From assembly GCA_024239075.1 (NCBI GenBank), contig JANBVI010000047.1, positions 1 through 64,000 of the forward strand: DNA of 64,000 nt, in the 5' to 3' direction. The notes below the pieces were generated by a model. The model was given only the letters and a program-made list of their open reading frames with translations, did no database searches and was not told where the DNA came from. This DNA is from Fischerella sp. CENA71. Its GTDB lineage: Bacteria; Cyanobacteriota; Cyanobacteriia; Cyanobacteriales; Nostocaceae. This document shows, piece by piece, positions 1 to 9,496 of this stretch (positions are counted from its first letter, which is position 1; every line of letters starts with the position of its first letter). The position numbers and the translations under genes were made by a program.

Positions 1-47
1 ATGTTTCGGTAGTCTGGGATTTGTTGCAATTGCTCTATCAGGTTCAT
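1..47 (-). CDS. ISAs1-like transposase, N-terminal edge (partial)
   Basis: An ATG at 47 reading left off the window edge gives MNLIEQLQQIPDYRN. This resembles the N-terminus of ISAs1/H-repeat transposases, where an L-x-x-I-P-D-x-R segment precedes the DDE domain. Only 15 codons are visible, so the family call rests on one short motif and the integrity of the gene cannot be judged. It abuts the IS1-like relic, so the left edge is a transposon cluster. Confidence 0.4.
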   Translation of the reverse strand, partial: MNLIEQLQQIPDYRN

Positions 48-127
48 ACTTGTACATCCGTAGATACTTAAATACCTTTATCTGTATTCTCATTTTTCTA
101 CGGTTGTATGAAACCACCCTGCTTGTG

Positions 128-505
128 TCAATTCATTGGGTTGACAGCGTTTTTGTTTTTTTGGACGAATGACCAAAACTCGTCCCCACTGATTTGTGAG
201 GTTTCGATATTCTGTAGGCGGGCATTATGAATCATTTGTCTTTTTTGAGAAGCTGCCCGAACCAAACTGACTACAGTATTATATGCCTCCTTAGTCGTCC
301 GAATAACTCCCCTCAAACTACTTTCTTCTGCATGAGCTTGTAGAACTGTGCGGATTGTTTCCGATTCAATTTGTCGGCGATAGTAGAGAGTATCAAATGT
401 TGAAGTGAAAGTCTGTCGGCAAATTGGACAGTAGTACCGTTGATTTCCTCTGCTGGTTTTTCCGTGCTTATGGGTCTTGTCATGACTACACAAAGGACAT
501 TCCAT
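128..505 (-). pseudogene. IS1-family transposase, truncated and frameshifted
   Basis: The N-terminus carries a zinc-ribbon with two Cys pairs, MECPLCSHDK then YYCPICRQTF, with K-x-G-K-T and Q-R-Y between them. This is typical of the InsA half of IS1 transposases. It ends near SGDEFWSFVQ, where the InsB half should begin. A run of A residues just after FVQ shifts the frame: the alternative frame reads KKQKRCQP, which continues the IS1 pattern, but the rest of the catalytic domain is missing before the next element at 47. Not functional. Confidence 0.65.
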
Positions 506-625
506 AGGATTGAGATCATTTATAGACCAAAGTTATCTTATCACTCCCACACTTCCTTGATGCACTACCGTCTAATCACTCTAACCTCTCACGAGTGGAA
601 TGCCACAGGTTTTTGCCACACAACC

Positions 626-2779
626 TTATCGCAAATCCACATATTTACCTAAATCTTTATCCCTAAGAATCTGCCCCATTTTCTGATATTCCCGACGTAT
701 AGCTCGGATCAAATGCACCATCTCAATTACTCCATGATCAACTGCTGCCAAAAAAGCAGCTGTCAGGGCGATATTGCGAATATTGGCCCCTGTGATATCA
801 AAATTCTCTGCCAAAAACTCTAAATCTAGATGGGGGTTACAAGGTGCATGTTTGGGAAAAATTCCTTGCCAAATCAGATGACGGCTCTTGGCATCTGGTA
901 GGGGAAACTCGATAATAAATCGGAGTCGCCGCTCAAAAGCTTCATCCATATTACTACGTAAATTTGTGGTTAAAATTGCAACTCCTTCATACTCTTCCAT
1001 TTTTTGCAACAAATAACCCACTTCGATATTGGCGTAGCGATCGCGAGCATCTTGCACCTCAGAACGTTTGCCAAACAAAGCATCCGCTTCATCGAAAAAC
1101 AGAATGGCATTAGAATTGGTTGCAGCAGTAAATATGCGATTGAGGTTTTTCTCTGTTTCACCGATGTATTTACTGACTATTTGAGATAAATCAATTTTGT
1201 AAAGGTCTAGTTGCAGTTGATGAGCAATTACCTCCGCAGCCATAGTTTTACCTGTACCGGGAGAACCAGAAAATAAAACATTTAGACCTTTTCCTAAAGA
1301 TAGCTTATCTGCAAAACCCCATTTTTTATGGACTAAATCTCGATATTCTGCTTCTTTGCAAATATCTTGTAGTTGCGTCAGTTGATTGAGGTGCAATACA
1401 ATGTCGTCCCAGGTATATTTCGGCTCAATTTTACGGGCGAGGTTTGCTAAGTCGTGACCAGATTGAGCGCGGGCTGCACTACATAAGTTAACAAATAAGG
1501 GTAGTGGTTTTGCTGTTTTGCTGTGGCTATTGTCTTTATTTGAGCTGATTTGTTGCCAACGCGCGGTATTATAGGCTGTGGCAACAGCATCAGCAATTTG
1601 ATCTGGAGTCAGAAGAAAGCGATCGCTCAACACATCTAACTCTGAATCTTCAAGGGTAATCTGGGCTGTTTTGAGGTGGGTTTGCCAATATTCTCTACGT
1701 TGGCTAGACTCAGGAATCAAAAAAAGAATTGTAATTAACCCAGTTATTCCTGTGGCTGTGGGTATCCAATTTTGCACACCTGCGAGGATAGTAATTCCTC
1801 GATTTTTTTCGAGTTCTGTGAGCAAAGATTGATAGGGAATTTGATTTTCTGGGAGGTACAGAATATCGAAGTTATCTAGATACAGTAAACAATGAAAAAA
1901 CCAGGCTTCTCGTGCCAAAATTTGCAGCTTTTCCTCAAAATTAGTTTTATCCTCTACCATCTTTGCTAAGTCGGCGATTAACAAAGGAACTCCCAGGGTT
2001 TTGGCGAGAATTTGGGCTGTGCAGCGTTTACCAGTGCGATCGCTTCCTTGAAAATAGAGGAGTAGGGGTTGTTGTTTTTGCCAATCTTCGATCACTAAGG
2101 CTTCTAGAGAAGTTTGCATATCTGCCTTTAAATACAAAGTATCGGAAAATAAACTTGGCTCTAGTAGCTGACAACAAGAAGTCAGTCGGGAATCTAACCC
2201 TGGTTGATGCAAAAGCAACCTCACCACTTGAGAGTCAACTATCAGACGATGAGAAAGAAGTGTCGGATGCTGCTGATGAGGTTCTGGACACAGATGCAGT
2301 AGACAATGGTAAATGAGGGGTGCGTTGCTAGCAAAATGCTTGCGTCGTGATAGTTTTTCGGGAATGCTAGTACAGAGCAAGTTCAAGACCATATCTACTG
2401 TAGGTCTTTTGTTACTCATATCATCTTGGAGATAGGCATAAACCTTGTCATAGTGGCGGTCTAACTCTGGTGCAAGGGCGATCGCTAGTATATCTAAGTC
2501 AAAATCCGATAAACTAAAAGTTCTTTGCAACCATGCGACAAGGGAATCTGAGCGAATTTGTATCGATGTTGGCTCTGATGGTATCTCCGTTGTTTGCAAC
2601 CATGAAATTCCCAGTTCTCCCTCTGCTTTCTGCTGTGTTTGCAGAACCGAAACAGCTTGTTTGATTAGCCAATCTAATCGCGCCAAGAGAGGTTGCAAAC
2701 CATTTAAATCGGGACTAATTTCTACTGCTTGGGAGATGGGTTTGGTAAATATTTGCGCTCCTTCTGCTGTTGAATCCAC
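626..2779 (-). CDS. eCIS-associated AAA+ ATPase (Afp15/Pvc15-like)
   Basis: The 717-aa protein has two ATPase-like halves. The C-terminal half is a full AAA+ module: Walker A GSPGTGKT (505-512), Walker B ILFFDEAD (559-566), sensor-1 TTN (about 604-606) and an RRLRF arginine region (about 617). The N-terminal half has a degenerate copy, GSDRTGKR near 245 and LLYLDNFD near 298. That layout matches the single ATPase found in extracellular contractile injection clusters, thought to help particle assembly or sheath recycling. The start is GTG (2779) with an AAGGAA ribosome site about 8 nt upstream. It is transcribed away from the structural genes together with the two DUF4157 genes. Cytosolic; no membrane segments. 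Confidence 0.9.
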   Translation of the reverse strand: MDSTAEGAQIFTKPISQAVEISPDLNGLQPLLARLDWLIKQAVSVLQTQQKAEGELGISWLQTTEIPSEPTSIQIRSDSLVAWLQRTFSLSDFDLDILAIALAPELDRHYDKVYAYLQDDMSNKRPTVDMVLNLLCTSIPEKLSRRKHFASNAPLIYHCLLHLCPEPHQQHPTLLSHRLIVDSQVVRLLLHQPGLDSRLTSCCQLLEPSLFSDTLYLKADMQTSLEALVIEDWQKQQPLLLYFQGSDRTGKRCTAQILAKTLGVPLLIADLAKMVEDKTNFEEKLQILAREAWFFHCLLYLDNFDILYLPENQIPYQSLLTELEKNRGITILAGVQNWIPTATGITGLITILFLIPESSQRREYWQTHLKTAQITLEDSELDVLSDRFLLTPDQIADAVATAYNTARWQQISSNKDNSHSKTAKPLPLFVNLCSAARAQSGHDLANLARKIEPKYTWDDIVLHLNQLTQLQDICKEAEYRDLVHKKWGFADKLSLGKGLNVLFSGSPGTGKTMAAEVIAHQLQLDLYKIDLSQIVSKYIGETEKNLNRIFTAATNSNAILFFDEADALFGKRSEVQDARDRYANIEVGYLLQKMEEYEGVAILTTNLRSNMDEAFERRLRFIIEFPLPDAKSRHLIWQGIFPKHAPCNPHLDLEFLAENFDITGANIRNIALTAAFLAAVDHGVIEMVHLIRAIRREYQKMGQILRDKDLGKYVDLR

Positions 2780-2781
2780 TG

Positions 2782-2810
2782 GATATTCCTTGAGTGAGCA
2801 GTTGTTATTT
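2782..2810. repeat. 29-bp direct repeat, copy 1
   Basis: This 29-base stretch, containing CCTTGAGTGAGCAGTTG, lies just upstream of the ATPase GTG start. It recurs exactly at 5552-5580 upstream of the first DUF4157 gene. It includes the AAGGAA ribosome site of the ATPase on the minus strand. A duplicated leader is the simplest explanation: the effector gene and the Doc relic appear to have been inserted between two copies. Confidence 0.8.
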
Positions 2811-3100
2811 TATATTTATGGCTACAGAATTATTGCTTAACCAAACGGCTAATTCACTTTGAGAGACATTTCCTTTAGCAAGATTAATCATTACATCAAC
2901 TGCTTCAACTTCACTAACTACGAGTTCGTAACCATTCCTCAGTAAAAAAACTGCCATAATAACAAAGGCAATCTTTTTGTTGCCATCAACAAAATAATGG
3001 TTTTTAACAAAGCCATACCCATAGGCAGCAGCTAAGTCACAAAGTTTAGACTTAGAATTATAACATTGAAATATCCCATTTTTCTGTTTAACAAATCAGG
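2805..3100 (-). pseudogene. Doc/Fic-type toxin, C-terminal fragment
   Basis: Translation of the minus strand gives an open stretch without a start codon: KLCDLAAAYGYGFVKNHYF, then VDGNKKIAFVIMAVFLLRNG and a tail ending at the TAA at 2805. This is the core of death-on-curing (Doc) proteins. The Fic motif H-x-F-x-D-G-N-K is present (HYFVDGNKK), with Lys where Arg is usual. An in-frame TGA precedes it and the N-terminal half is missing, so it is a relic of a toxin-antitoxin pair. No antitoxin is visible. It sits between the ATPase and effector genes, where an older cargo or TA gene may have been replaced. Confidence 0.7.
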
Positions 3101-3115
3101 CGATCGTACTAAATC

Positions 3116-5521
3116 TCAGCTTTCATCTGCTTCAAAATGATTGCCTCCAAGGTGGTTTATTATTTTATAGCCATTGGTAGGCTCTGGGTAATTACCTACT
3201 TCGTCACCCTCTATTTCAATCACAGTAAAGTCATCCTGTATGATAAATATCTGTGATGGTTCCCCTTCTTCCTCCTCATAAATCCGGACTTGCACTCCAC
3301 TCAGATTTAAAGCTCTGGCAATGGTATAAATAACTTCAGGGCTGGCGACAAGATAATCGCCGTAAGGTATTTCTAGCTGTTCATAAGTAACATAGCGGAT
3401 TTGGGTAACTTGTTCTTCAGTTGCTTCTTCTCCACCATTCATGGCCGTGATCAGGCAATTGTTTTTGTTGAGCGGGTCGATGTAGGTTGCGTATTTCTTG
3501 TCAATTTTAATTTTTTTGGCTTTTAGCAATTGTTCAAAACTTCTTGCAATAGATGCTATCGTTTTCTGAAGCTTTTTGTAAGCTTCGTCCTTTTCGGTGC
3601 CTTCTCGCAAGGGGGAAGGGCAATAAGGTTTGAAAGTTTGGGGATTTTCTGGAATTGGATATTCGATCATTTTGCGCTTTAATTTCTCCCGATCCATCTT
3701 TTCTGCGCCCAGATTTTCAAAAAAAGTATCATAACGGTCTTTGTTCAAAGCCATTGCCTGAGCCATAAAGCGCATATACTGTTCTCCGCCTTTTTCCTTA
3801 TGTTGTTTAGCGAGCGAATCGTTGTAGCTTTGAGCTGTATCTAGGGTTTTGGGGAAGAACTCCTTCTTATAGCCCTGATAATCAGGGGTATCATAATTAG
3901 GATTGCCTTGAAAGTCCTTAAAAATAGACGTAATATCTGTCGCTGTTTTGGGAATATTGTAGCCTTGCGACTGGCAGGGTCGGGCGTTTGTGGGATAACC
4001 GACTGGCAGTCCGGCTTTAGGTAAGGTATTTGAGCAGATCCCGCAATGAGGTTCTCCAGTCAGGAATAGGCTTTTAGGCGCACCTTCATCTTTGCTCATG
4101 AAATCGGAAACGCTAGTAGTTGCTGAATATGGAGGATCCACATTTTCTTTTTTTTGCTCTTTGCGCGGTACATTTTCGGCAGCATTCCACTCCGAATGAA
4201 ACCCGCGGCCTGTTTTGCGGCTTAAACCCTCGAATTTGGGTTTATTCGCTTCTTGGTCGTTTTTCAAGAGCACATGGGTCAAAGCGTTTTGCCCGCCAAA
4301 AAGCAGGTAAGGGTAGTTTTGTTCTTGGGGGAAAGGGTGAGTAGAACTTACGTGACTGTACAGATCGTCTTTATTTTTGAATTGCTTACCGCAGTCAGGA
4401 AATTGGCATATCGTATAGGTTGTTTGTGAGTCAAAATAAGACTTTGTTCTCCCTCTACCTTTCTTTGTCTCTTCTTCTCCCAGTTTTTTGATATTTCTAT
4501 GATTGGCAATAAATATTTCTTCTCCGTCTTGAGACTCAAAATTCCATCCTTTGTCTTTTATTACCTCTACCAAAGTTGCCGTAATCCATTGTTTACGCTT
4601 GGGAATATAAATCTGAAATTCTTCCTCAAGCTCCTTCTTCGTTGGTTCGTATAGCTGAATCACACCGCTAGTTGCGTGACTTAAATGCACGTTTTTTGCC
4701 TTAACGGGGAATTGTGCACCGTAGTTTAGATTAGTCAATTCTCGCGACTTATGCTGAGCGTTGGTTTCTGAGCGAACGTATTTATGCAGCAGAATCGATG
4801 GAGCTTCCGCATTCCTGGCAGCTACGGTTGTTAGGAAATTCAAATGTTCTTTCCCCTGCAAGATGCGACTGTCCCAAATTCCCGACGCCTTTTCCCCCAT
4901 CAAATCTGCCTCATGCTCAAGTCCCACATCATCATTAATCCCCACGCCCTTTGCTTGCATGGTTGGCTGCACTCGCCCCTGCTTTTGCTGTACAACGTGC
5001 CAAGCCTCGTGGGGTAAATGCTGCTCTTGTCTTGGTGCAACATGAATATCTGTGCCTTGTGTGTATGCTAACGCCTGTAATTCGGAAGGTTTGGAGGAAT
5101 TGTAGTGAACCCTGATATCATCCATCGCTATACCAGAGAGATTTTCTATCCCAGCTTTAAGGTGATCTGGTAGTCCGGTTTTGTTTTCTGGTTGCACTTC
5201 GGACGCGCCAACATCATCCTTTTTCTTTGCCTGTATCGGTTCGCCAACTTGCCCAGCATTACCCCAAAGCTGTGCGGATATCCCCTGAAATTGTGGAACC
5301 CACGAGGTTTGCTTGCCTGCTAAAATCTCTCGTGTTGACCTTGTACCGATCGCACTCTCTAACTGCTGTCTCTCATCCCCACTGACGCTATTTGGGTCTT
5401 GTTGCGCTCTTTGCACCACCGCAGATAATGACCCATAAGTTGGACTGGGTGCAATGTCTTGACTTTTTGGCGTTGACCGCAGTGAGGGTGAAGCCTTTTG
5501 AGATATTTGCTTGCGGTACAT
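3116..5521 (-). CDS. eCIS cargo: DUF4157 + C2H2 finger + deaminase-like + OTU-like domains
   Basis: 801 aa. Residues 1-210 form the DUF4157 module of contractile-injection cargo, with the zinc motif HEAWH (171-175) and a downstream LEHEAD (201-206). A textbook C2H2 zinc finger follows: C372, C377, H390, H395. A cytidine-deaminase-like metal site follows: HSE (442-444) and PHCGIC (C493, C496). The C-terminus has NNCL (C689) and GGNHFE (H795), the Cys/His layout of OTU cysteine proteases. The domain assignments after DUF4157 rest on motifs only. The start ATG has AGGAGATGAC ahead of it. The first ~95 residues are nearly identical to the neighbouring cargo gene. Likely a toxin loaded into the syringe; targets are inferred to be nucleic acid/nucleotides and possibly ubiquitin. 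Confidence 0.75.
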   Translation of the reverse strand: MYRKQISQKASPSLRSTPKSQDIAPSPTYGSLSAVVQRAQQDPNSVSGDERQQLESAIGTRSTREILAGKQTSWVPQFQGISAQLWGNAGQVGEPIQAKKKDDVGASEVQPENKTGLPDHLKAGIENLSGIAMDDIRVHYNSSKPSELQALAYTQGTDIHVAPRQEQHLPHEAWHVVQQKQGRVQPTMQAKGVGINDDVGLEHEADLMGEKASGIWDSRILQGKEHLNFLTTVAARNAEAPSILLHKYVRSETNAQHKSRELTNLNYGAQFPVKAKNVHLSHATSGVIQLYEPTKKELEEEFQIYIPKRKQWITATLVEVIKDKGWNFESQDGEEIFIANHRNIKKLGEEETKKGRGRTKSYFDSQTTYTICQFPDCGKQFKNKDDLYSHVSSTHPFPQEQNYPYLLFGGQNALTHVLLKNDQEANKPKFEGLSRKTGRGFHSEWNAAENVPRKEQKKENVDPPYSATTSVSDFMSKDEGAPKSLFLTGEPHCGICSNTLPKAGLPVGYPTNARPCQSQGYNIPKTATDITSIFKDFQGNPNYDTPDYQGYKKEFFPKTLDTAQSYNDSLAKQHKEKGGEQYMRFMAQAMALNKDRYDTFFENLGAEKMDREKLKRKMIEYPIPENPQTFKPYCPSPLREGTEKDEAYKKLQKTIASIARSFEQLLKAKKIKIDKKYATYIDPLNKNNCLITAMNGGEEATEEQVTQIRYVTYEQLEIPYGDYLVASPEVIYTIARALNLSGVQVRIYEEEEGEPSQIFIIQDDFTVIEIEGDEVGNYPEPTNGYKIINHLGGNHFEADES

Positions 5522-5551
5522 GTCATCTCCTACATCTAGCTAGCGATAATT

Positions 5552-5580
5552 GATATTCCTTGAGTGAGCAGTTGTTATTT
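5552..5580. repeat. 29-bp direct repeat, copy 2
   Basis: Exact copy of the stretch at 2782-2810, here in the leader of the first DUF4157 cargo gene. The bases on both sides then diverge, so the repeat is a discrete block and not part of a longer similarity. Confidence 0.8.
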
Positions 5581-5654
5581 ATACAGAAATATATCAACCC
5601 CTATCAGGGAGCACGCTTCCTTAAACGAACCTATAATATTGGTGATCGCTAATT

Positions 5655-8252
5655 CTATTGAAAGTCTTTGATCACCTTTTCGTTTAACCAATCTAATTTA
5701 GTTAAAGCAGGTTGATCTTTTAGTTTTGCTGCTTCGTCTTTGGTATCTTTCTCTGCTTGAAGTTTAGCAACATTCTGATTTTGTGAGACTTCCTTTGAAA
5801 GTTCTTCGGCTATATTGCTATATTTCTCTATTTCAATGGTCTTGTTCTTAATTAAGGCAGGCAGTTCATCTATACGCATGATCTTAGCTTTAATCTCTTG
5901 GATTGTTAGTTCTAATTGGTTCAGTTCTTGGCTGATTTTATCCACCGCAGCTTGGCTTTTAATTTGTTCTTCTGGGGCAGTCTTATGAGCCTGAAACGCG
6001 TCTTTGTATCCACTAGCCTTCACTGCCTTGTCAATGGGTTCTTGTAGAAAGTTTGGGGCTTTACCTTTGTTATAGTTTCCATGATATACATTTCCCTCGT
6101 TATCATAAATTAGTGGAGGGGGAGTTTTGGGTTTTCTCACTGTGCCTGCCAATTCAGAATGGGTTGTGATCTTTGTCTTAGCCTCCTCAAGCGTTTTTGT
6201 CATCTTCTGAAGTTGTACGTCTCTATCCTCTAGGATTTTTATTGCTCGTAGAAATGAGAGGCGGGACTGGTCTATTTCTTCTGCTAATTGTTTCAATTGT
6301 TTTTCATATTCAGGAAGATGTAATTTTGCCGCTTTGCATTCTTCCTGCAATTTATCCAATTCGCTTCGTTGGTTGGTGATTTGTTGGTGGGTTTTAGTCA
6401 GTTGTTTTTGTTGGTCTTGAATATCTTTTTCAATGAGCTTTAGTTGACGGAATTTTTTGGTAAAAGATTTTGTTTTTGTGTATGTTTCATCCTCCGAACC
6501 AGAGTCATCTGCATAGCTATCCTTCCCACCACCTGGATCTATGTTCACATTAACTTTTGGAATTTTCTCGCTTTTACCTTCTATCTCTTCACCTGTAAGC
6601 GTTTGGAAACGTTTGGATGTGATATGCTTGGCTGTACGGTATCCAACGAACATACCCCCATGAGTTCCTCCAGAATAAAAGCTCCAATCTTTTGTAGTTT
6701 CTACAATTGTTTCATTCATTATTTTATGAGCTGCATTACATGCAAAACAGTCTGCTAAAGTACCACCAATATAGACATTTTTTTCTTGATACTCATTTTT
6801 TTGTCGTCTTTCTTTAATTGCTTCCGTAACCTTTAATTCACCATGCATATTATGTTTTTCCTCGCTGTCTAATGAAGGAGTTTGTATTACATAAATGCCA
6901 GGATCTCCATTCAAGTATTTAGTTTTATTAATTACTCCTGCATCGATCGCGTTCTTAATTCGTATAAGCTGTCCGCGGACTTCTTCGTTTAATTCAATTC
7001 CAGTCTTTTCTTTAGTATATTCATCGTTCAACAAGTATTTGACCTTTTTTAGATCGGAATCTCGTTTATTTTTGGGAATTCTCAAATTTTCGGTTGTTCC
7101 CTGTAATGGGTCAATATTTTTGACTATATCCTTTAATTTACCTGCCATGTTGACTAAACTTTCACTCCGATTGGGGTTTTCCTTATTTGCGCTTAACACC
7201 AGTGCTTGATCATCCAATGCTACAGCTACATGGACATTGGTTTCAGTTGCAAGAATTCGTCCAATTCGGTCAATCATCCGTTCAGATCGGGTGAGTTTCT
7301 TGCGAGGAACAAGATGTCTTTGCCCTTTGGTTTTTTGTGGTTCAGCTGGTGTTCTGAAATCCTGGCTTCGTCCATGTGTTGTTGGAGGAACTAATCCAAC
7401 TTCGTCAGCATGATCTTCGTAGTAGTCAAATTCCTTATCAGAATTACTTTTTTCTTGGTTAAGCGTCCAGTAACTTGGAACCAACTCACCTTTCTTCACT
7501 TTCTTCTCAACCCTTTGTACGACCGTATCCTTAGAGTTTTGACGTTGCACGGTACTACCCTTTTGCTGTATCACATGGTTTAGTTCATGGGCAATCCATT
7601 TGTGTTGAACTTCTCCAGTCTTAGCACCCATCACATCTGCTTCTGTCTCCAACCTTCCATCATCATTAATCCCCACATTCTTGGCCTGTATAGTCGGCTT
7701 TACCCTTCCCTGCTTCTGCTGGACAACGTGCCAAGCTTCATGAGGGAGATGCTTTTCTTGGCCTGGTGCGACATGGATATCCGTCCCTTGGGTGTAGGCT
7801 AACGCTTGCAATTCGGCTGGTTTAGCAGAATTGTAGTGGACTCTCACATCATCCATTGCTATCCCAGAGAGATTTTCGATCCCAGCTTTAAGGTGATCTG
7901 GTAGCCCCGTTTTGTTTTCTGGTTGCATTTTGGACACCGTAATATCATCTTTTCCCTTCGCCTGAATTGGTGTGCCAACTTGCCCAGCATTACCCCAAAG
8001 CTGCGCGGATATCCCCTGAAATTGTGGAACCCACGGGGTTTGTTTGCCTGCTAAAATCTCTCGTGTTGACCTTGTACCGATCGCACTCTCTAACTGCTGT
8101 CTCTCATCCCCACTGACGCTATTTGGGTCTTGTTGCGCTCTTTGCACCACCGCAGATAATGACCCATAAGTTGGACTGGGTGCAATGTCTTGACTTTTTG
8201 GCGTTGACCGCAGTGAGGGTGAAGCCTTTTGAGATATTTGCTTGCGGTACAT
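5655..8252 (-). CDS. eCIS cargo: DUF4157 + deaminase-like domain + coiled coil
   Basis: 865 aa. The N-terminus matches the other cargo gene almost residue for residue up to about 95, then remains similar through HEAWH (171-175). A second zinc-protease-like motif, HELNH (222-226), follows, so the metalloprotease-like signature is doubled. Residues ~330-520 look like a toxin deaminase: an alpha/beta start (VHVAVALDDQALVLSA), HGE (470-472) and DCFAC (C502, C505). From ~590 to the end the protein is Lys/Glu/Gln-rich with heptad-like spacing, a long coiled coil. Start ATG with AGGAGATGAC upstream. It is the first gene of the minus-strand cargo/ATPase group and is divergent from the structural operon. 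Predicted injected toxin; the substrate is unknown. Confidence 0.75.
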   Translation of the reverse strand: MYRKQISQKASPSLRSTPKSQDIAPSPTYGSLSAVVQRAQQDPNSVSGDERQQLESAIGTRSTREILAGKQTPWVPQFQGISAQLWGNAGQVGTPIQAKGKDDITVSKMQPENKTGLPDHLKAGIENLSGIAMDDVRVHYNSAKPAELQALAYTQGTDIHVAPGQEKHLPHEAWHVVQQKQGRVKPTIQAKNVGINDDGRLETEADVMGAKTGEVQHKWIAHELNHVIQQKGSTVQRQNSKDTVVQRVEKKVKKGELVPSYWTLNQEKSNSDKEFDYYEDHADEVGLVPPTTHGRSQDFRTPAEPQKTKGQRHLVPRKKLTRSERMIDRIGRILATETNVHVAVALDDQALVLSANKENPNRSESLVNMAGKLKDIVKNIDPLQGTTENLRIPKNKRDSDLKKVKYLLNDEYTKEKTGIELNEEVRGQLIRIKNAIDAGVINKTKYLNGDPGIYVIQTPSLDSEEKHNMHGELKVTEAIKERRQKNEYQEKNVYIGGTLADCFACNAAHKIMNETIVETTKDWSFYSGGTHGGMFVGYRTAKHITSKRFQTLTGEEIEGKSEKIPKVNVNIDPGGGKDSYADDSGSEDETYTKTKSFTKKFRQLKLIEKDIQDQQKQLTKTHQQITNQRSELDKLQEECKAAKLHLPEYEKQLKQLAEEIDQSRLSFLRAIKILEDRDVQLQKMTKTLEEAKTKITTHSELAGTVRKPKTPPPLIYDNEGNVYHGNYNKGKAPNFLQEPIDKAVKASGYKDAFQAHKTAPEEQIKSQAAVDKISQELNQLELTIQEIKAKIMRIDELPALIKNKTIEIEKYSNIAEELSKEVSQNQNVAKLQAEKDTKDEAAKLKDQPALTKLDWLNEKVIKDFQ

Positions 8253-8308
8253 GTCATCTCCTATATCTGGATAACAATAAATTGAATGGCATGAAAAACA
8301 AGATTTAA

Positions 8309-8849
8309 CTATTACTTAATTATTTGTGTGGAATCTAAATTCACTCTATCTATATTTAGAGAGTTATTTAGTTAAATAGTATTTATTACGAATAGTCACA
8401 ATATTTATTGACAATACTTAATGAAATTCTTGTTTACTAATATACTAACCTAACTGTATTATTCTGAATTATAGCAGTCTGAAATTCTTTGTGAACAACA
8501 AGATACCCGAGTTTTATAATAAGTCGGGTATATGGATATTAAAATTTTTCACAATCCAAATGGAATTGCTATATTAAAATTCCTATTTGATTTGTGAAAA
8601 AACTTAGTACAGTTTTTGTTCCCCGTTCCCTGTTCCCTGACTCAACGAATAATTTAATAAATCAAATCGGATTTCTATGTATTAGGATTCCTATTTGATT
8701 TTTGTTGGTGTAGCCTGCGATCGCACTCATCGCACTCTATGCTTAAAAAGTTCAGTACACTTCAAAGATCTTTTTGGACTGTTGCCTGTTCTCCATTAAG
8801 AGTTCCCTATTCCATGAATGAATTTAATTTTGTGCAACTAATTTAGATT
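8309..8849. other. Divergent intergenic region between cargo and structural operons
   Basis: About 540 bp without a gene. It is AT-rich and must hold the promoters for both directions. A phrase around CCTATTTGATTTGTG occurs at about 8580 and again, slightly changed, at about 8688. No confident -35/-10 pair was singled out. Confidence 0.5.
8503..8531. terminator. Hairpin, possible bidirectional terminator
   Basis: ATACCCGA (8503-8510) pairs with TCGGGTAT (8524-8531) around a 13-nt AT-rich loop. There is no strong T run on either side, so it could equally be an operator. Confidence 0.4.
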
Positions 8850-9437
8850 ATGTTAGATGCTCTAGACAGTACCTTAGAATTGCTATTGAAACGAGAACTT
8901 CCACCTGATGTTCCTTCAACAGACACGGAGGTTTTTATCAGTTTTGATACGCCTTATCAAGGAGCAATTAAAAGAAAGCCAGCTATCAACTTCTTTCTTT
9001 ATGACGTACAGGAGAATCTAGAGTTACGCAACAGTACATGGTCAGTGGAACGCCAAAGTAGTGGTAAAGCAATGAAAAAACGTCCTCCTGCGAGGGTGGA
9101 TTGTTCATATCTGATTACTGCTTGGCCGCAAAATGAAGATGATATCCAGACAGAACACCAACTTTTAGGAGCAGTAATGAAGGTGTTACTGCGCTATCGA
9201 AAACTGCCCGAAACTTTTCTTGCAAATAATTTTGAAGGTCAAGAACTTCCCTTAAGACTAACTAGTTTGCGTCCTAGTAACTTACAAAGTTTTGGGGAAT
9301 TTTGGCAAGCAATGGGGGGGAAGGAAGGAACTAGACCCAAAGTCGTATTGCATTGTACTGTTACCATCTCCGTTCCTGTAGATGAAGCAGGAGAAGAAGC
9401 AGGATTAGTAGGAATTTCTCCGCCCAGATCTCAATAA
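8850..9437 (+). CDS. DUF4255 (Pvc16-type N-terminal) protein
   Basis: 195 aa. The N-terminal LDALDSTLELLLKRELP and the segment FISFDTPYQ then INFFLYDVQENLELRN are characteristic of the DUF4255/Pvc16_N family, which is encoded at one end of contractile injection operons. The family is thought to cap or terminate the sheath-tube. It is the first gene of the plus-strand structural operon. No upstream Shine-Dalgarno stands out. Confidence 0.85.
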   Translation: MLDALDSTLELLLKRELPPDVPSTDTEVFISFDTPYQGAIKRKPAINFFLYDVQENLELRNSTWSVERQSSGKAMKKRPPARVDCSYLITAWPQNEDDIQTEHQLLGAVMKVLLRYRKLPETFLANNFEGQELPLRLTSLRPSNLQSFGEFWQAMGGKEGTRPKVVLHCTVTISVPVDEAGEEAGLVGISPPRSQ

Positions 9438-9496
9438 CAGACTTCTCAATAAAAAATATCCCATCACAGGGGACAAGGGAGACAAGGAGGATAATA

